Below, piece by piece: positions 37,229 to 49,467 of a DNA stretch of 64,000 bases. Made by a program: the position numbers and the translations under genes. The notes beneath the pieces are model-generated. The model had not been told where the DNA came from and made no database searches. It was given only the letters and a program-made list of their open reading frames with translations. Within the stretch, counting starts at the first letter, position 1. Each line of letters opens with the position of its first letter. This stretch comes from Amaurobius ferox (lineage: Eukaryota > Arthropoda > Arachnida > Araneae > Amaurobiidae), in NCBI GenBank assembly GCA_951213105.1, contig OX578145.1, positions 117,879,239 to 117,943,238 on the forward strand, read 5' to 3'.

Positions 37229-38345
37229 AGCTCTCAATTATCACTTTAGAGTCATGTCCATGAACTACCATCCTTTGCAAAGGATCATCCTGGATGTGCA
37301 ATATGATCGGCTGTATTCAGCCCGACCCTCCTGTATTCCTTCCTTTGGCATGCGAATGTGCAATAGTGTATCATCAACTCCACTAAAAAATCTCAATGTT
37401 AGAAAGAGAAAGGCTTGTGAAATACCTCCATGGCAAGCCCCAAATTTCATTTTTCTCAATCCTTTTGATAATTTTTTAAAGAGTAGTACACCTCATTCCA
37501 TTTATATTCAACTTTTTGCAGAACATAGAGATTTATTTAAGGAGTTCACTCCTATTTTTACAGATGGCTCCAAAACAGCACCTCATGTCGGATTTGCTTA
37601 TGTATGTAATGATATAGTGAAGTCTTTTAAGCTGCATACCTCATGTTCCATTTTTACTGCTGAAATTACAGCAATTCACCAATCATTAATTTTCATCTCC
37701 CATCAAAGGGTAAAAAAATACATCATATATACAGATTCATTCGTTAAGTTCTTTGCAATTACCATCCAGAATGGCCGTGCTTCATCCCATTGCCTCAGAT
37801 ATCCTCCAACTTGTGCATCGTCTGAAGGCACAAGGACACTATATTCAATTTTGTTGGGTTCCTGGTCATGTTTGTATAAAGGGTTGAAATGAATTGGCTG
37901 ATATCGCTGCAAAAACAGCTGATCATATTCTGAATCATCCCATTCCTTTGACAGATATAAAAAAAACTATTAGTAAAAGATATGATAAATGGCAACATTC
38001 ATGGAATCAGCAAACTCAAAATAAATTGTATGAGATAAAGCCTTTAATACAAAAGTGGACTAGTTTTCAGTGTAGGAAACTTGATGTTACATTAACTCGT
38101 TTGCGCATTGGTCATACTCGTTTTACCCATAGACACTTACTTTTAGGAGAAATTAAACCCTTTTGTAATAGTTGTCAGACCTCAGCAAGTATCAAACATA
38201 TTTTAATTGAGTGTTCGAAATATAAACAGTTTCGTTTTAAGCATTTCAAGACGTATACTATACATTTGGCAGAATTGATTGGAGAAAATCCTCACTTGGA
38301 GCTTTTCCCATTCCTGTTGGACACTGGTTTTTTCCATCATTTTTA
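37229..38345 (+). pseudogene. LINE RNase H and C-terminal region
   Basis: Continues the LINE after the LTR: YDRLYSARPSCIPSFGMRMC, then the RNase H start FTPIFTDGSK (near 37555), the Glu block TAEITAIHQSL and YTDS. The final RNase H block is in another frame (near 37850: FCWVPGHVCIKG). After a frame break the tail (37894-38346) contains RIGHTRFTHRHLL and FCNSCQTSASIKHILIECSKY, the Cys/His motif usual behind LINE RNase H domains (C-x2-C-H-like-C). Confidence 0.8.
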
Positions 38346-38910
38346 ACTTCACCTTTTATAACCTTTCAGCCATTTTTCATCTCGTTTACATTGTTGTACA
38401 TGTTCATAGTCATGGTTTTTTCACACATTATCACTCTTTTAAATTATACACGTGTTTTAATCCATACTAATTTATGTATCTTGGTACCATATGTCTGGCG
38501 CAGCATATCCTCTTTGGATCTTATGCCATAATCAACCAACCAACCTCTTGTCTCTAAGCAGTTTAAACCTCATTGGCACTCTTAATTTCTAGGGAATGTA
38601 GTCAATCAAGATTAAAGTCTTCAAACTGAATAGATGTTTCATACCTTAACTTCAGTTGTCAAACAACTGGAACAAATGCCATGAATGAATTTTAACCGTT
38701 TTAGTTTTAAAGTTGAAAACAAAGTGGGGAAGAAAATAAAACACTTCTGGCTGAAACTAGAAGAGTCCATCCCAAAAATTGAAACTTGTTACTTACTCCC
38801 GTCTATTACAGCAAATGGAAATTTTACAGTTTGGGTTTTAAAGAGCTAAAAAGGGATTTGGGCTTACGTCCGGGCTCAGCTTGAGTTTTCTATTGTTTCA
38901 GGCCGGGTTG

Positions 38911-38974
<64 letters not shown>

Positions 38975-40659
38975 GTCTGTTATGACCGGGCCGAACATAT
39001 TTATTTTGAAAAATTTTTAAATGGATTTAAATTGAATACATGAACTTATTGCTTTTATTTCAGCTATGTAAAGATAAAGAAAACAAACTAAATTCTCCGT
39101 ACAAAATTTTGACAAATTTATTTTTAACATTTTTGAATACAAATCATTTCGGGTCTGTGACACAGTTATCTTCAGGCCGAGTTCATTCTACATTTATAAA
39201 TTTCTTCGGGCGTGCTCCGGATCTAAGCATTTGTATTGTCAGTCTTGTTAAAATCCGAAATTTCGGCACATGTAGACCTCGAAGAGGAGAACAGAGCATG
39301 TTACTTCGATCGTGAGTATGCTATCGCATTTTCTTTCGGTCATCTGATTCACTGGGTGAAGGATGAGGGGAGAGAAAATAACTAGCTCCTGTGATTACAA
39401 TGCGAATCTGACGGCTCACCTAGAAAGAAGGCATTAATAATGCACACTAGCTAAATTTATTGGGGGGGGGGGGAATTTGCAGGTGACAAAATTTCAATTT
39501 TCATTCGTGGCACGAGAAAGGGCAGCTTCTGCCATAATTTTAGGATGACAACATTTTTTTTTTTTTTTTTTACAGAATCTAATCTCCAACTTCCAAAAAT
39601 TGGTCATCCTCGCCAAATTTTAACCCATAGAAGACGGGCGATTTCTGGAAGCCTGATCCAACCTATCGTTGAGTCTTTTTTTATTTCAAATTTTGCTCTT
39701 CAGACCATTTTCTTTTCACATATGCTCTACAGATCATGTTCAATGAAAGATAAGTCACTGGTATTTACAAGTAAAATAGAATTCTTAAAATATATATATA
39801 TATATGGCTTAGATAGGTTAGGGATTTCTAATGCTCTTAGCCTATCAAAATTGCATATGTCATGCTCATCTGCTCTCAATAGACTTATCAAAATAGTCTG
39901 TTCAAGACTCGTATAATGCATGTCAATCATACTTTCAGCCCTGTGTGAGTTATATATAATGCCTAAAGCAATAAAAAAATAACTTATATAAGTCAGTCCA
40001 TGCTTATCTCATCAGCTGTCATAGGCTTTTAATGCATTTTAAATTTTCTGAAAAATTTATTAAATATCCATCTGATTGTGTAAAAACATTGCAAGCTAGT
40101 ACACAAGCTGAATAAGGCCAATTTATAAAATGATATAAACACTTCAAACATTGAAAATTCTTCTGTCTCAACAATATGGATTTTGACCAATGAGATTTCA
40201 TCTTACAGTTGGGATTTGTTAACAGAGGTGTGTATTTAGTATGAAGCTAATGAAACTTAAGCTTCAAACCTAAAACCAAAAAGGCCCCCCCAGACCAAGG
40301 TTATGAATTTTTCTTTTTTTCTCAGGTTTTAAATGTCTATATTATTTTTAAAAAGCTTTTTCTCTCATAAAAACTCTAAAGAAATAAGTATGATCTATAA
40401 GTAAAATACACTTTGGTCAAAGGATAAGGAAAACTAATTAAATAACAATTTCTCTGTTACTTCTAAATTGACTCCCTAGTCTTATCGCCCATGTTGAAAA
40501 AAGCATTCAAATTGAACGCTTTATCTACCACCCAGAAGACATCTAATTGTCAACACTTTGACATCTAACACAACTGTCAATACATATTTGACATCTCCCG
40601 GCAACTCAATCAGCTGCTCATACCCTAGGGTGAGTCCAGTGGTATGGGTCTTCCAAATA

Positions 40660-43268
40660 CACTGGCTTTCAAAAGTTAAGCACGGGCATTAAAATCAACA
40701 GAAATGGAAAAGTAAAGCCTTGATTAACTCAAAATTGTACATGAAGATAGCAAATGTGTTTATGCATTAAAGAAAACAAGAATTATGTACAAAGATGAAA
40801 AAAAATATTTACTTTTTGTATGTTATATGATGACGTCACATTTGGATCATTAACAAAATAATGTTTAAAGGCAAGCAAACCAAATAAAACTTACATTAAT
40901 ATGGTATGTGACAACCCCAAATTTTCACTCAAACTTTACAATGGTTTTCCATGCTTTCAATGAGGTGATCAACCATCGTAAATGCGAGCAATGGCCATTC
41001 CTCCATTCCTCCAATAGGGCAGTTATCGTGCAGCCAACACAGAACCGTCTTTAAAGATGTGCAGCTCTGTGCGATATCCCATTGAAATTTAAGCCTACAC
41101 CATGATGCTGCCACCTCTGAATATGTGATGTTTGATGATGTTCTTGGCCTGATTGCATGTGCCTCGTTCTCTCCAGATGCTTACACGCTTATCATCTGAT
41201 TCCAGGGCAAATCTGGACTTGTTTGTGAACAAACAGGACGTTGCACCCATCTGAGATAGTCCAATTGCATACCTGCCAACTTTTACGCATTATGCATAAA
41301 ATTTACGCATTTTAACTGCTCTTTACGCTTTTACGCATATATTGCTATATTTTACACATTTCCACATTTATTTGAATTTTTTAACATTACTAGGAAATCA
41401 ATCTCCGGCGAAATTCTCCGGCTTTTTTTTTTAATTTATCAATTAATTAGATATGGTATAATTCCTCGAAAACACCGATTTTCCGCATTTTTAGCACTGA
41501 TATCTATCATTCCCGGGATCGCAACAAAACCATAATAAAATCCAGGATAATGCCAATCAAATTAACGGAGATTTGCGGCCGCGTGTAATGTAAATTAAGA
41601 TCTCGGTCCCTTATTTTATGAAAGTAATAAATATATTTCTTTAAAGGTTGTCTAATTCAGCATAAATCGCTAAAATGTTATTTTGTTCATTAATTTCGCA
41701 TAAACACTGCACTGCGATTGCGCAATTCAGTTTGTTATCATGAATCGCCGAGAGTACAATAGTATCTTTTTCCATCCATCTCCATCATTTAAATGTTGCA
41801 TATTAGATCGACTAAACTAGCTTATTTTCATATTCTGAGTAATTACTACGGTTAATTTCTTAATTATTTTCGCATAAACAGTGCGATTGCGCAATTCAGT
41901 TACTTCGCGTGAAGTACCAAGAGTACGTTAGTATCTTTTTCCATCCATCTCCATCATTTCAATGTTGCATATTAAATCGACTAAACTAGCTTATTTTCAT
42001 ATTATGGCTAATTATTAAGGTTAATTTTTTAATTATTTTTGCATAATATAAATTTTTCTATTTAAAAAATGGGTATGAACTCTGTGAAGAGCTATTTTCC
42101 AAAAAGTGGTATCAAAGCAATGATTTAGGCAAATAAAAAGGAAACCATTTTGGCAGGAATATAATTCAGTGCTATATTTTGTTTTTGTCTTTTTTAATTA
42201 GAGATCAATATTTGTTACTCTCTTTAGTGAAAACCTGTGTTTTGCCAAACATAAATATTTGTTTTCATTATAAAGTAATTCTCACCGAATAAAACCTTTA
42301 TATATTTTTTGTTTTATAATTTATTGTCCTGAAATTTTATAAAATTGGTGTCCTAAATTTTCATATTCTACCAGTGCTATGCCTGATATTTAATGCAGTA
42401 TTTTTTTTAATGCAGGTACTTGTACATAGTTCAATTCATTAGAAATGTCGTTTGTGCGTGTAGTTTAAAAAAAAAAATCATTATAAATGTTATTCAGGCA
42501 AAATTTTACACATTCCAATTTTCCCAGGTTGGCAGGTATGCAATTGACATATTGACGACGCCACTTTAATCTTGCCCCTCTGGCTTGGACAGTTAGTGGA
42601 ACACAAAAATGTGGTACTCAGGCATACAGTCCCTTCATGTGAAGCCTTCGGCCCACAGTTCTGGCAGATATTGTCTTACCAAGTGCCGCTGCAACCATGG
42701 ATGTAACAGTTGTGGAGGTTGCTTGTCGATTCCGCTTGTCTACTAAAGCCATATACCGATTATCAGAGGGGGTGGTAACCCTTTGGACGACCGGGCACAA
42801 GTCTCCGAACAACTGTTTGACTTGTTTGGGATTATTTCGAGAAATTAATAATCGAGAAATTACCGAGAAATTACCATAATCGAGAAATTACCGAATGATC
42901 AACGCCAAAGAAAATAGCGATATCTTTGATTGACTGTCCTGCTTCAATGTGTCCGACAGCGCTCACTATCTGTCATTCGTCTTTTTTCAGCCATAGAAAC
43001 ACGAATATCACCAAAAATAATCCTACAAAAGTTATAAACACTTTGTATTAGCATTTAAATGCATCTCCTCAAACCCTTCAAAATGCTGGCGTCTTCAATG
43101 ACTGCCTGATTAGCATATATCCGGACAGTCAGTCGTAATTGGCTGTAACATACGATATTTGCATACTGCCATCTACATCCACAGTGATTTTCAGCTACTC
43201 AAATTCAAATACGCTTTCGAAAAATGAAAATTTGCATTGCATGCTTAACTTTTGGAAGTCAACACTGG
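40660..43268 (-). mobile_element. Tc1-like transposon, split by a 6-bp-TSD MITE
   Basis: The left end CACTGGCTTTCAAAAGTTAAGCA and right end TGCTTAACTTTTGGAAGTCAACACTG are inverted repeats (imperfect). On the minus strand the helix-turn-helix region is at 42618-42812 (TSTTVTSMVAAALGKTISARTVGRRLH), and the catalytic core is at 41260-41030 (SRFALESDDKRVSIWRERGT, GGSIMV). In the core, the Asp before Ser-Arg-Phe is Asn in the available frame and stops follow. The MITE at 41267-42540 lies between. Edges are good to a few bases. Confidence 0.8.
41267..42540. mobile_element. MITE with CATACCTGCCAAC ends and 6-bp TSD
   Basis: Ends CATACCTGCCAAC and GTTGGCAGGTATG, flanked by CAATTG at 41261-41266 and 42541-42546. 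CAATTG is itself palindromic, so a longer inverted repeat is an alternative reading, but removing one copy restores the Tc1 text. It contains two diverged direct repeats of about 180 bases (about 41695-41875 and 41876-42050), each with CATAAACA(C/G)TGC and TATCTTTTTCCATCCATCTCC. No coding capacity was recognised. Confidence 0.8.
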
Positions 43269-43322
43269 GGATGTTTATGAATATTTGTATATCCAACATA
43301 AAACAAGTTTGAATGTTTAAAC

Positions 43323-43654
43323 CAGGGGTGGCCAACCCAAATGACCTTGCGGGCCACTTCGGAAAAGCATTATAATCCCGCGGGCCGCATATATATATAT
43401 ATATTTCATTGCCAATGGCTAGGCACTTGACTCATCGCTGCAATACAATACTGCCCGCTTCTATGTATAAAAACAGAAGCAACGTGATAAAATAGAAACA
43501 GTTATGGGATTTATCTGTTGCAAAACACTACACTAAAAACAAAAATATTGCACAAAATAATCGTATTTTGTAAAGTTGTAATGAATCTCGCGGGCCGCAA
43601 AATTATTCAAGGCGGGCCGCATGCGGCCCACGGGCCGCGGGTTGGCCACCCCTG
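43323..43654. mobile_element. hAT MITE (CAGGGGTGGCCAACC ends)
   Basis: 332 bp with long inverted ends (CAGGGGTGGCCAACC / GGTTGGCCACCCCTG) and an 8-bp TSD GTTTAAAC (43315-43322, 43655-43662). It is GC-rich in GCGGGCCGC repeats near both ends, with a TA microsatellite near 43390. It lies 55 bases from the Tc1 element. Confidence 0.9.
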
Positions 43655-45401
43655 GTTTAAACCTTTACAAAAAACAGTATTTATTTATTTCTTTTTACCT
43701 TCAGTTATATAGTGTACAATTATTATATTTTTTAAAATTTATAATTTTTATTTACATATAACATAATTTGCGTTTCTGTCATAAATCTAAAGTCATTTTA
43801 ATATTGAAAATTGTTCGCTTTCAAATTAAGTTTTCTTTTGCATCTATAATTAGTTTGCATCTCGTTAGAATAATGTTGTAGCCATATTAGCACATACAAG
43901 TTATTGTGATTTATTGTTAAAAACCTTAAGTTTTACATTTGTCTTCATAAACTTTCTGTGCAGGTCTGAACATCAAAAAAAAAATTTTTTATATTATTCT
44001 GTTATTCTGTAAACATATTTCATATTCACTTATAATTTTAAAACATGTCAGCAGATTTCAAATTCCTATTTTTCTTATTTTTTAAAGAAGGAATTCCAGT
44101 TCCTACTTTTATTTGAAAAGACAATGTGAACCGTGATCCTATAACTAATAATGTACTTTAACTATTAAACAGATGTTTGCAATATGTATACAAGTAAAGC
44201 TGGCTGTAGATATTTTGTACACATTGGGAATATCAGAATAAATAAGATCAACAAAAGTAGATTTTAAACATCAAGTATTCGAATTCATTCACAAAACTTG
44301 AATGTTGAATTTCAAATTGTGATCTGATACCGCTTAGCTCAAACCCTGAGTAAACTGATGCTATTAATGAACATTCTGTAATCAATAATGTACTTTTACT
44401 ATTAGACAGATGTTTGCAAGATGTATACAAGTAAAAGTGGCTGTAAATAGTTTATACACATTGGGAATATCAAAATAAACAAGATCAACTAAAGTAGATG
44501 TTAAACATTAAGTATTAAGTTGTGTGTTGTTATAAGTGCCTGGAAAATGTAATTTAATATTTTGTATTAGTACAGACTTAAAGTCTGTAATTTGTCTAGA
44601 TCTTAATATTTATATGGAAAAATTGCTGAAGTTGATACATTTTGATTTGATATCATAGACTAGTTAAAATTTTATAAAATATGTATTTAAATTCGGATGT
44701 TTCCATTTTGATAGATTCAATTATATTTCCAATAGAGCTGATGCATTTTAAATTCCATTTTAATTTCAAGTTTATTGTTTACAACTAACAATATTTAAAA
44801 GTTCATGAACGTTCATCATGCATTTTTTTACATGAATTCAAAATTTCCTCTTTTTTTCATCTTTCTGCAATCTCATGCCTGGAATTGGTTTAAAAGTTAT
44901 GAATTTAATGTAGAAAATCAGCCGAGATTTTGCCATTTTAAAATCAATTTATGAAAATAGCATTTAATATTTTATTTTAATTTTACAGCCTGACTTAAAT
45001 GTTCTCTCTCTCCGTCCTTCCTAAAAATTTTGTTGCATTTACTGATATACTGTTAAATGTAAAAATATCTGGTTCATGTAAGAATGTGTAACAGTGACTC
45101 CTTCAGTGTTTCCATCTCTGTTTTATTTTTTGGTGTAGCTGTGATTGTGGATGCAGGATTTGTTTTTTATTTAATTAAGTGGTATTATATATACATTTAT
45201 GGTGTGGGTGCTTATTCAGAGGCTTGCATCTTAAATCCTGAGCAATGCCACATATTCTTGTAAGCAAAACATAAATTAATGCATTATGGAATATATGAAG
45301 AAAAATGTATACAATTTTATTGAGACAGGCATGTATTGCCCTCACCAGATTTTTCAATAACAATTCTGTACATACTATATGTTTTGTACTTTGTCTTTCA
45401 G

Positions 45402-45742
45402 TACTGGTCAGGCTCAACTAGAACCTTCAACACTCGATGCTGTTCAAGGCATGTTATCAATGAGTAAAGCTGCAATTAGGTTTCCTAGTCAAGGAGATCC
45501 ATCGGCTGTTCCTGGTCAGCCCATTCTTGATGCTTTAAAAACTGAAAATTACTCTTCTGATGGTTCTCTACCACATATGGACAATTCCCTTGCTAACTTG
45601 TCTATACTTGCGAGAAAGTCTAACCCTCCCATTAGAAACTCCAAAATTACTCTGGGTCTTTCTAGGTATAGTAACCACAATAATGAGGAAGACGACGACT
45701 TTGAGGAGCAGCTAAAACAATGTCATCAGGATGGTGATTATA
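45402..45742 (+). CDS. KDM7/PHF2-PHF8-like histone demethylase, exon C (internal, largest)
   Basis: Acceptor TGTCTTTCAG, donor GTAGGT. Enters with one base and leaves with one, both compatible with neighbours. The peptide contains EPSTLDAVQGMLSMSKAAI, a block I recognise from PHF2/PHF8 C-terminal regions. A long Ser/Pro/Asn stretch with ALKTENYSSDGSLPHMDNS follows, then an acidic EEDDDFEEQL end. The Ser- and acid-rich context is typical of the regulatory, phosphorylated tail of these enzymes. Reading past 45742 runs into intron sequence and soon stops. Confidence 0.8.
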
Positions 45743-46189
45743 GTAGGTTTAAATTTTTATTGCACTTTATACTAAATTGCAAAATTGATTGTTACTTAAA
45801 AATATTATTTCCAGTAGTGTATTATATATAGGCAAAAAGGAACATACTTATATTTTGTACAAGCCTATGTTGACAAAATAAAAAAAGTTTATGAATGTCA
45901 TTTTATACCATTATACAATACAAATAATGCTCACTAAACTTTTGTTAAAAGAAATCAGCATTATTTTTCAATAATTCTGGGCATATATCAAACGTACCAT
46001 GATCTCCAAAAACTTTTTGTAGCAACCTATGTAAAGTGAAAAAGTACAAGACTTGTGATTGGTTGCCAATTCCAGTTCTGTTACAATAGGCTAAAGAAAT
46101 GAAGTAATCATTATTGATATTTATTCCATGTGTTTACATGTTTTTTTAAAGCAATGCTTTGAAAAATTCTGTTTTGTTTTTTCCCACTA

Positions 46190-46910
46190 GCAAGTCTTCA
46201 GAAAATAAACCTAGAATTACAACTATCTTCAAATGGGCCAAAGAAGAAATACCAAACGATATTTAACAAATCTTATACAGAGAAATTTCCATTCATTAAA
46301 AGTTTAAGAAAACGTAAAATTTACCTTCTGCACTTTATGCACAACGAATTTATCCATACTTCATCACAGTAAAAGTAATATTGTTGTACATATAAGTCGT
46401 CAAAAACATAAAGATTGTGCTCAAGTGTAGAAACCAATTAAAAAAAAATAATTTTTCTTGGCCAAACAATTAAAATATTATTCAAGCTGAAACATTATTT
46501 ACTGCTGTTCTTCTGGAGCATAACCTACTAATAAGTGCTTTGGATCATGTCTCTTCACTGTTTAGAAAAATGTTTCCGGACAGTGAAATTGCACAACAAT
46601 AGTGTGCAAGAACAGAAACTACAGCCATTATAGGTAAGGTAGTTGATCCAAAATCAATATTTAATTGATATTTTGAGGAACACTCCCTTTTAATTTCCAT
46701 CGATGGAAGTAACAAATATGATTTGAAACTGTATCCCATAGTAGTTACTTTTCATAATGATGAAAAATCATACATAGAATCTTCTTTATTATCAGTGCCA
46801 GTGCTGGAAGGAGATAGAACAGGATAAAGTATTGCAAAACTTATATTAAATATCTTTGGAAGCAATAAAATTCCTTTGGAAAACTGTTTGTCACTGTTTA
46901 TGTTGTTATT
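46190..46910 (+). pseudogene. hAT-type transposase remnant in intron C-D
   Basis: The plus strand reads KSSENKPRITTIFKWAKEEI, then (after stops) FLEHNLLISALDHVSSLFRKMFPDSEIAQQ, then SIDGSNKYDLKLYPIVVTFH and LLSVPVLEGDRTG. This order resembles the N-terminal and catalytic region of BED/DUF4371-type hAT transposases (D/S-x-S-N then KLYPIVV). At least four stops break it. No inverted ends or TSD were found. Confidence 0.55.
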
Positions 46911-47425
46911 CTAAAGACAAGCATAATATTCGACACAATGATATATGAGAAAATGTATAAAATAATTCCTTATATTAAAACATCTTAAAATTGCATAATT
47001 GGTAAAATTGAACTATTTATATATCCAGATTATAAACTTGATTAGTTATTAATTGAAATATGCCATAATATTAAAATACTTATACATAATCTAAAGAGGA
47101 ACCTGTTTACAAAGATCTGCAGCTTTTGGGTGGATCCTTCACAAAATTATTCTTCTTTAAAAAAAACACTCCACTAAATTTGTCTTGTTGAGAAACAGAT
47201 CTTTCACATAATTCCAGATTTCAAAATTGGATTCTTCACAAAATAACATTACAAAAAAGTTTTCCAATGGATTCTTTACTCAAACCTTCTAAAATATATT
47301 AATAAAATAAACATTAATGCATGCTATTTATCTAAAAGGATTTCCATATGTGAAGTAAAATTAGTAATTTTTTTTTTTTTTTCACTTTAAAAGCAGTAGC
47401 TAATTTTTTTTTTATCCTCTTTCAG

Positions 47426-47515
47426 TTTATCTGGGCTTAGAAGGTTCAGATGATGAATGTCATGTCTTCAAACCTCGGGGAAGAAGTAGGAGAGATGAAC
47501 CATGGAATCCCAAAG
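47426..47515 (+). CDS. KDM7/PHF2-PHF8-like histone demethylase, exon D (internal)
   Basis: Acceptor CTCTTTCAG and donor GTTTGT; the donor is a weak non-consensus type. Joined to C it gives YLGLEGSDDECHVFKPRGRS and RRDEPWNPK. This corresponds to the PHF2/PHF8 segment of form SLGLE-(acidic)-VFK-(basic), which supports the family call. Its last 38 bases are repeated at 49468-49505 beyond the LTR insertion. Confidence 0.85.
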
Positions 47516-47692
47516 GTTTGTAATTTTCAAGTTCTTCCACCAAATTTTCATTTATGTATTATTAATTCATTTATGTATTTCATTTATGTATTATTCATGT
47601 TTTATTAATGAAATATGTATAATGTATGTCTTTCAACAGCCAAATTAGTCCCTAACTGTCCTAAACCTGAACGTCCAGTGCGGGAAGGCACA
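47478..47692 (+). repeat. 215-bp direct repeat, upstream copy (exon D end, small intron, exon E start)
   Basis: It appears identical, base for base as far as I can read, to 49468-49682. Composition: 38 bp of exon D, the 124-bp intron (47516-47639) and 53 bp of exon E. After it come four unmatched bases (ATTA, 47693-47696), then the LTR. Confidence 0.95.
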
Positions 47693-47794
47693 ATTATGTT
47701 ATGCCGAGATTTGACAGTTCTAAATTTAATTAATAGTTCAAAATTTGATAATAGCTTAAAATTCGTTATTTTCCCCTTTCCCTTCAAAATTTAA
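47640..47794 (+). pseudogene. Truncated duplicate of exon E that reads into the LTR
   Basis: This copy keeps the acceptor TTTCAACAG and the first 53 exon bases ([18 protein letters not shown]). It then runs into the filler and LTR, adding about 33 unrelated codons before TAA at 47792-47794. If used, it would drop the conserved C-terminus. It is more simply a dead copy that must be skipped in favour of 49630-49742. Confidence 0.75.
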
Positions 47795-49467
47795 AATTTA
47801 TTGGGTGTTTTTGAATATTTCGGCGAATTATTTCCCCTTTAACGTAATTTGTTATCTTTTTAATATTTTTATTATTCAAAATTGTGCGCAATGTGCCTTT
47901 AAACGTTAAATAATCTTTTGATAATTCTCATAATCTTCGTTTTTAGCTGTTAACTTCATTTCAGTTCATTTACAAATCTGCAAAAGAAAAGCACTTTGAA
48001 CTGCTTATCAGTAAACACCTGCTAGAAGAGGGTGCCATCGCATCCGGTGGGGCTGGCGGGTTACTATTGCGCGGCGGCTTGCCGTTTGGGAGAAGTGATC
48101 CCTTTTTTGATTCTTGGCATAACAGCATTTTTGCTTCCGCAGTATATGCGTAAGCGCTCGGTGCAAAGCGCAGGGTTTCACTCGCCAAGTTTGGCGTCTC
48201 CTGGGAAGGCTAGCGTGTGGCCGGACATTCGATTGCTGACCAGCATTAGGCTAGGTGGTGTTTTTTTCGACGCCTGCTGAGATCCGTGGAACGGGCCCCA
48301 TGCAAGGGCGCCCATATCCCGCGGTCGCCAGGAGTATGTTTTAAATTTGTGCAGAATTGCCTGACATCGCAGGGGCGTGCCTCATATTTGGACAACTTCC
48401 ACGGGATACCACCAGAATGTAAAAAGGTGGTCTGGATCTGTGACCCACGGACTACCCTCCTCGGGAAGCGCTCTTAATTGTGCTGGCAGTATCAATTGCT
48501 CTTATCATCTATCTACCTAAGTGTCACCGCTCTATGGTCATCACAGGTTATCACCTATTTTCATGCCATCTATTGTGAGTGTTCAAGTTTTGGGGGGGCC
48601 CTGAGTGAACAGGGCTAGTGATCAAAGATTAGTGTGCAAGCCCTCAGTGATCGAGTGCATGCAAGCAGTGCGTTTAATTTTAAGAGTGAATAAAATCAAT
48701 GAAAACAAAGGTCACATCATGCAAGGTGTGCAAGCCCTAAGTGATCGGGGTACATGCAAGCAGTGTCATTTAATTTTTAAAGTGATTAAATTCAAAGAAG
48801 AAAAAGAAAAGGGGAGTTATAAATAATTTGTTTAAGTGCTAGCACCGAGAAAGTTTGAGTATCTAGAAAGAAAAATGTTTGAGAATGAGTTTACTTGATT
48901 ATTTTTAACAAAGCTATATTGCTGTGATGTAATGAAGAAATGTGATTTTTAATATTTTCGTTTTATTTCAAATTCAAGTTTTGGTGGACAGCTCCTCAGG
49001 CAGACCAAACTCTGGTCTTCAGACCAGAGTGGATTCTGTTTCCTGGGTTATTGTAAATGGGATAATTTTAATAGATTTTAATTTTGAGCAATGTACTATA
49101 TATCAAATAATTGTTTTAGAGATCCTAATGTTTAAATTTAAATTCTTAATTGTTAATAAAAGTTAATTTTTAATTTAACAAATGAGTTGTGTTTTATTAA
49201 GATGTTGTTGGCTGTGCTATTTATTTATTTAAAGGTAAGTGAATTTTAGAGGTTATATGTTGTTGAAGTGTTTTAAAAGTGTTACACAGTTGAGCACAGA
49301 CCAAGTTGTAGTAATGGTAATAAGTAAAGAAACAAATAAAATAAATTATAAAAGTAAACTTTATTATAAAATCTATACGATCACAGGAATAATAAATTAA
49401 TAATATAAATACAAATAATAAAGTATAAATAGTATAATTTCAAAGGGAAGTAAAAAGCTACATAACA
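47697..49467 (+). mobile_element. Solo LTR, copy 2 (between the 215-bp repeats)
   Basis: 1771 bp from TGTTATGCCGAG to ATAACA, the same unit as 35457-37224 but on the other strand and diverged from it. The palindrome CTCTGGTCTTCAGACCAGAG is at about 49009-49028. Unlike copy 1, no 4-bp TSD is seen. The flanks are the 215-bp repeats plus four filler bases on the left. Confidence 0.8.

Larger units (their letters stand above)
32125..38543 (+). mobile_element. LINE retrotransposon (I/R1/Jockey-like, with RNase H), interrupted twice
   Basis: Flanked by the 13-bp duplication CCTCTTGTCTCTA (32112-32124 and 38544-38556), which rejoins the two halves of the outer hAT-like element. The 3' end has TATGCCATAATCAACCAACC, a short tandem A-rich tail. 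The 5' end is next to the second hAT-like copy, then a C/T-rich leader (33637-33830). Coding blocks are RT (34019-35450) and RNase H to the tail (37230-38345). A solo LTR separates them. It is inactive: frame changes, stops and a damaged RT catalytic motif. Confidence 0.85.
31745..39655 (+). mobile_element. hAT-like non-autonomous element split by a LINE (copy 2, outermost)
   Basis: The left end CAGGCTTCGGGAAATCGG and right end GATTTCTGGAAGCCTG are inverted repeats. ATCCAACC is duplicated exactly at 31737-31744 and 39656-39663 (8 bp). The element's own DNA is 31745-32124 plus 38544-39655. A G run near 39463 and a 58-T run (38914-38971) lie in the right part. It is the oldest insertion of the four-element nest. 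Confidence 0.9.
28129..45401 (+). other. Intron B-C (17.3 kb) packed with nested transposons
   Basis: Donor GTAAGT at 28129, acceptor CTTTCAG ending 45401. Holds the Tc1 remnant, a Penelope-like fragment, the four-element nest (31737-39663), the split Tc1 element and a hAT MITE. I see nothing recognisable in 28150-28725, 29430-30080, 30910-31730, 39670-40650 and 43670-45390 beyond AT-rich sequence. Confidence 0.75.
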
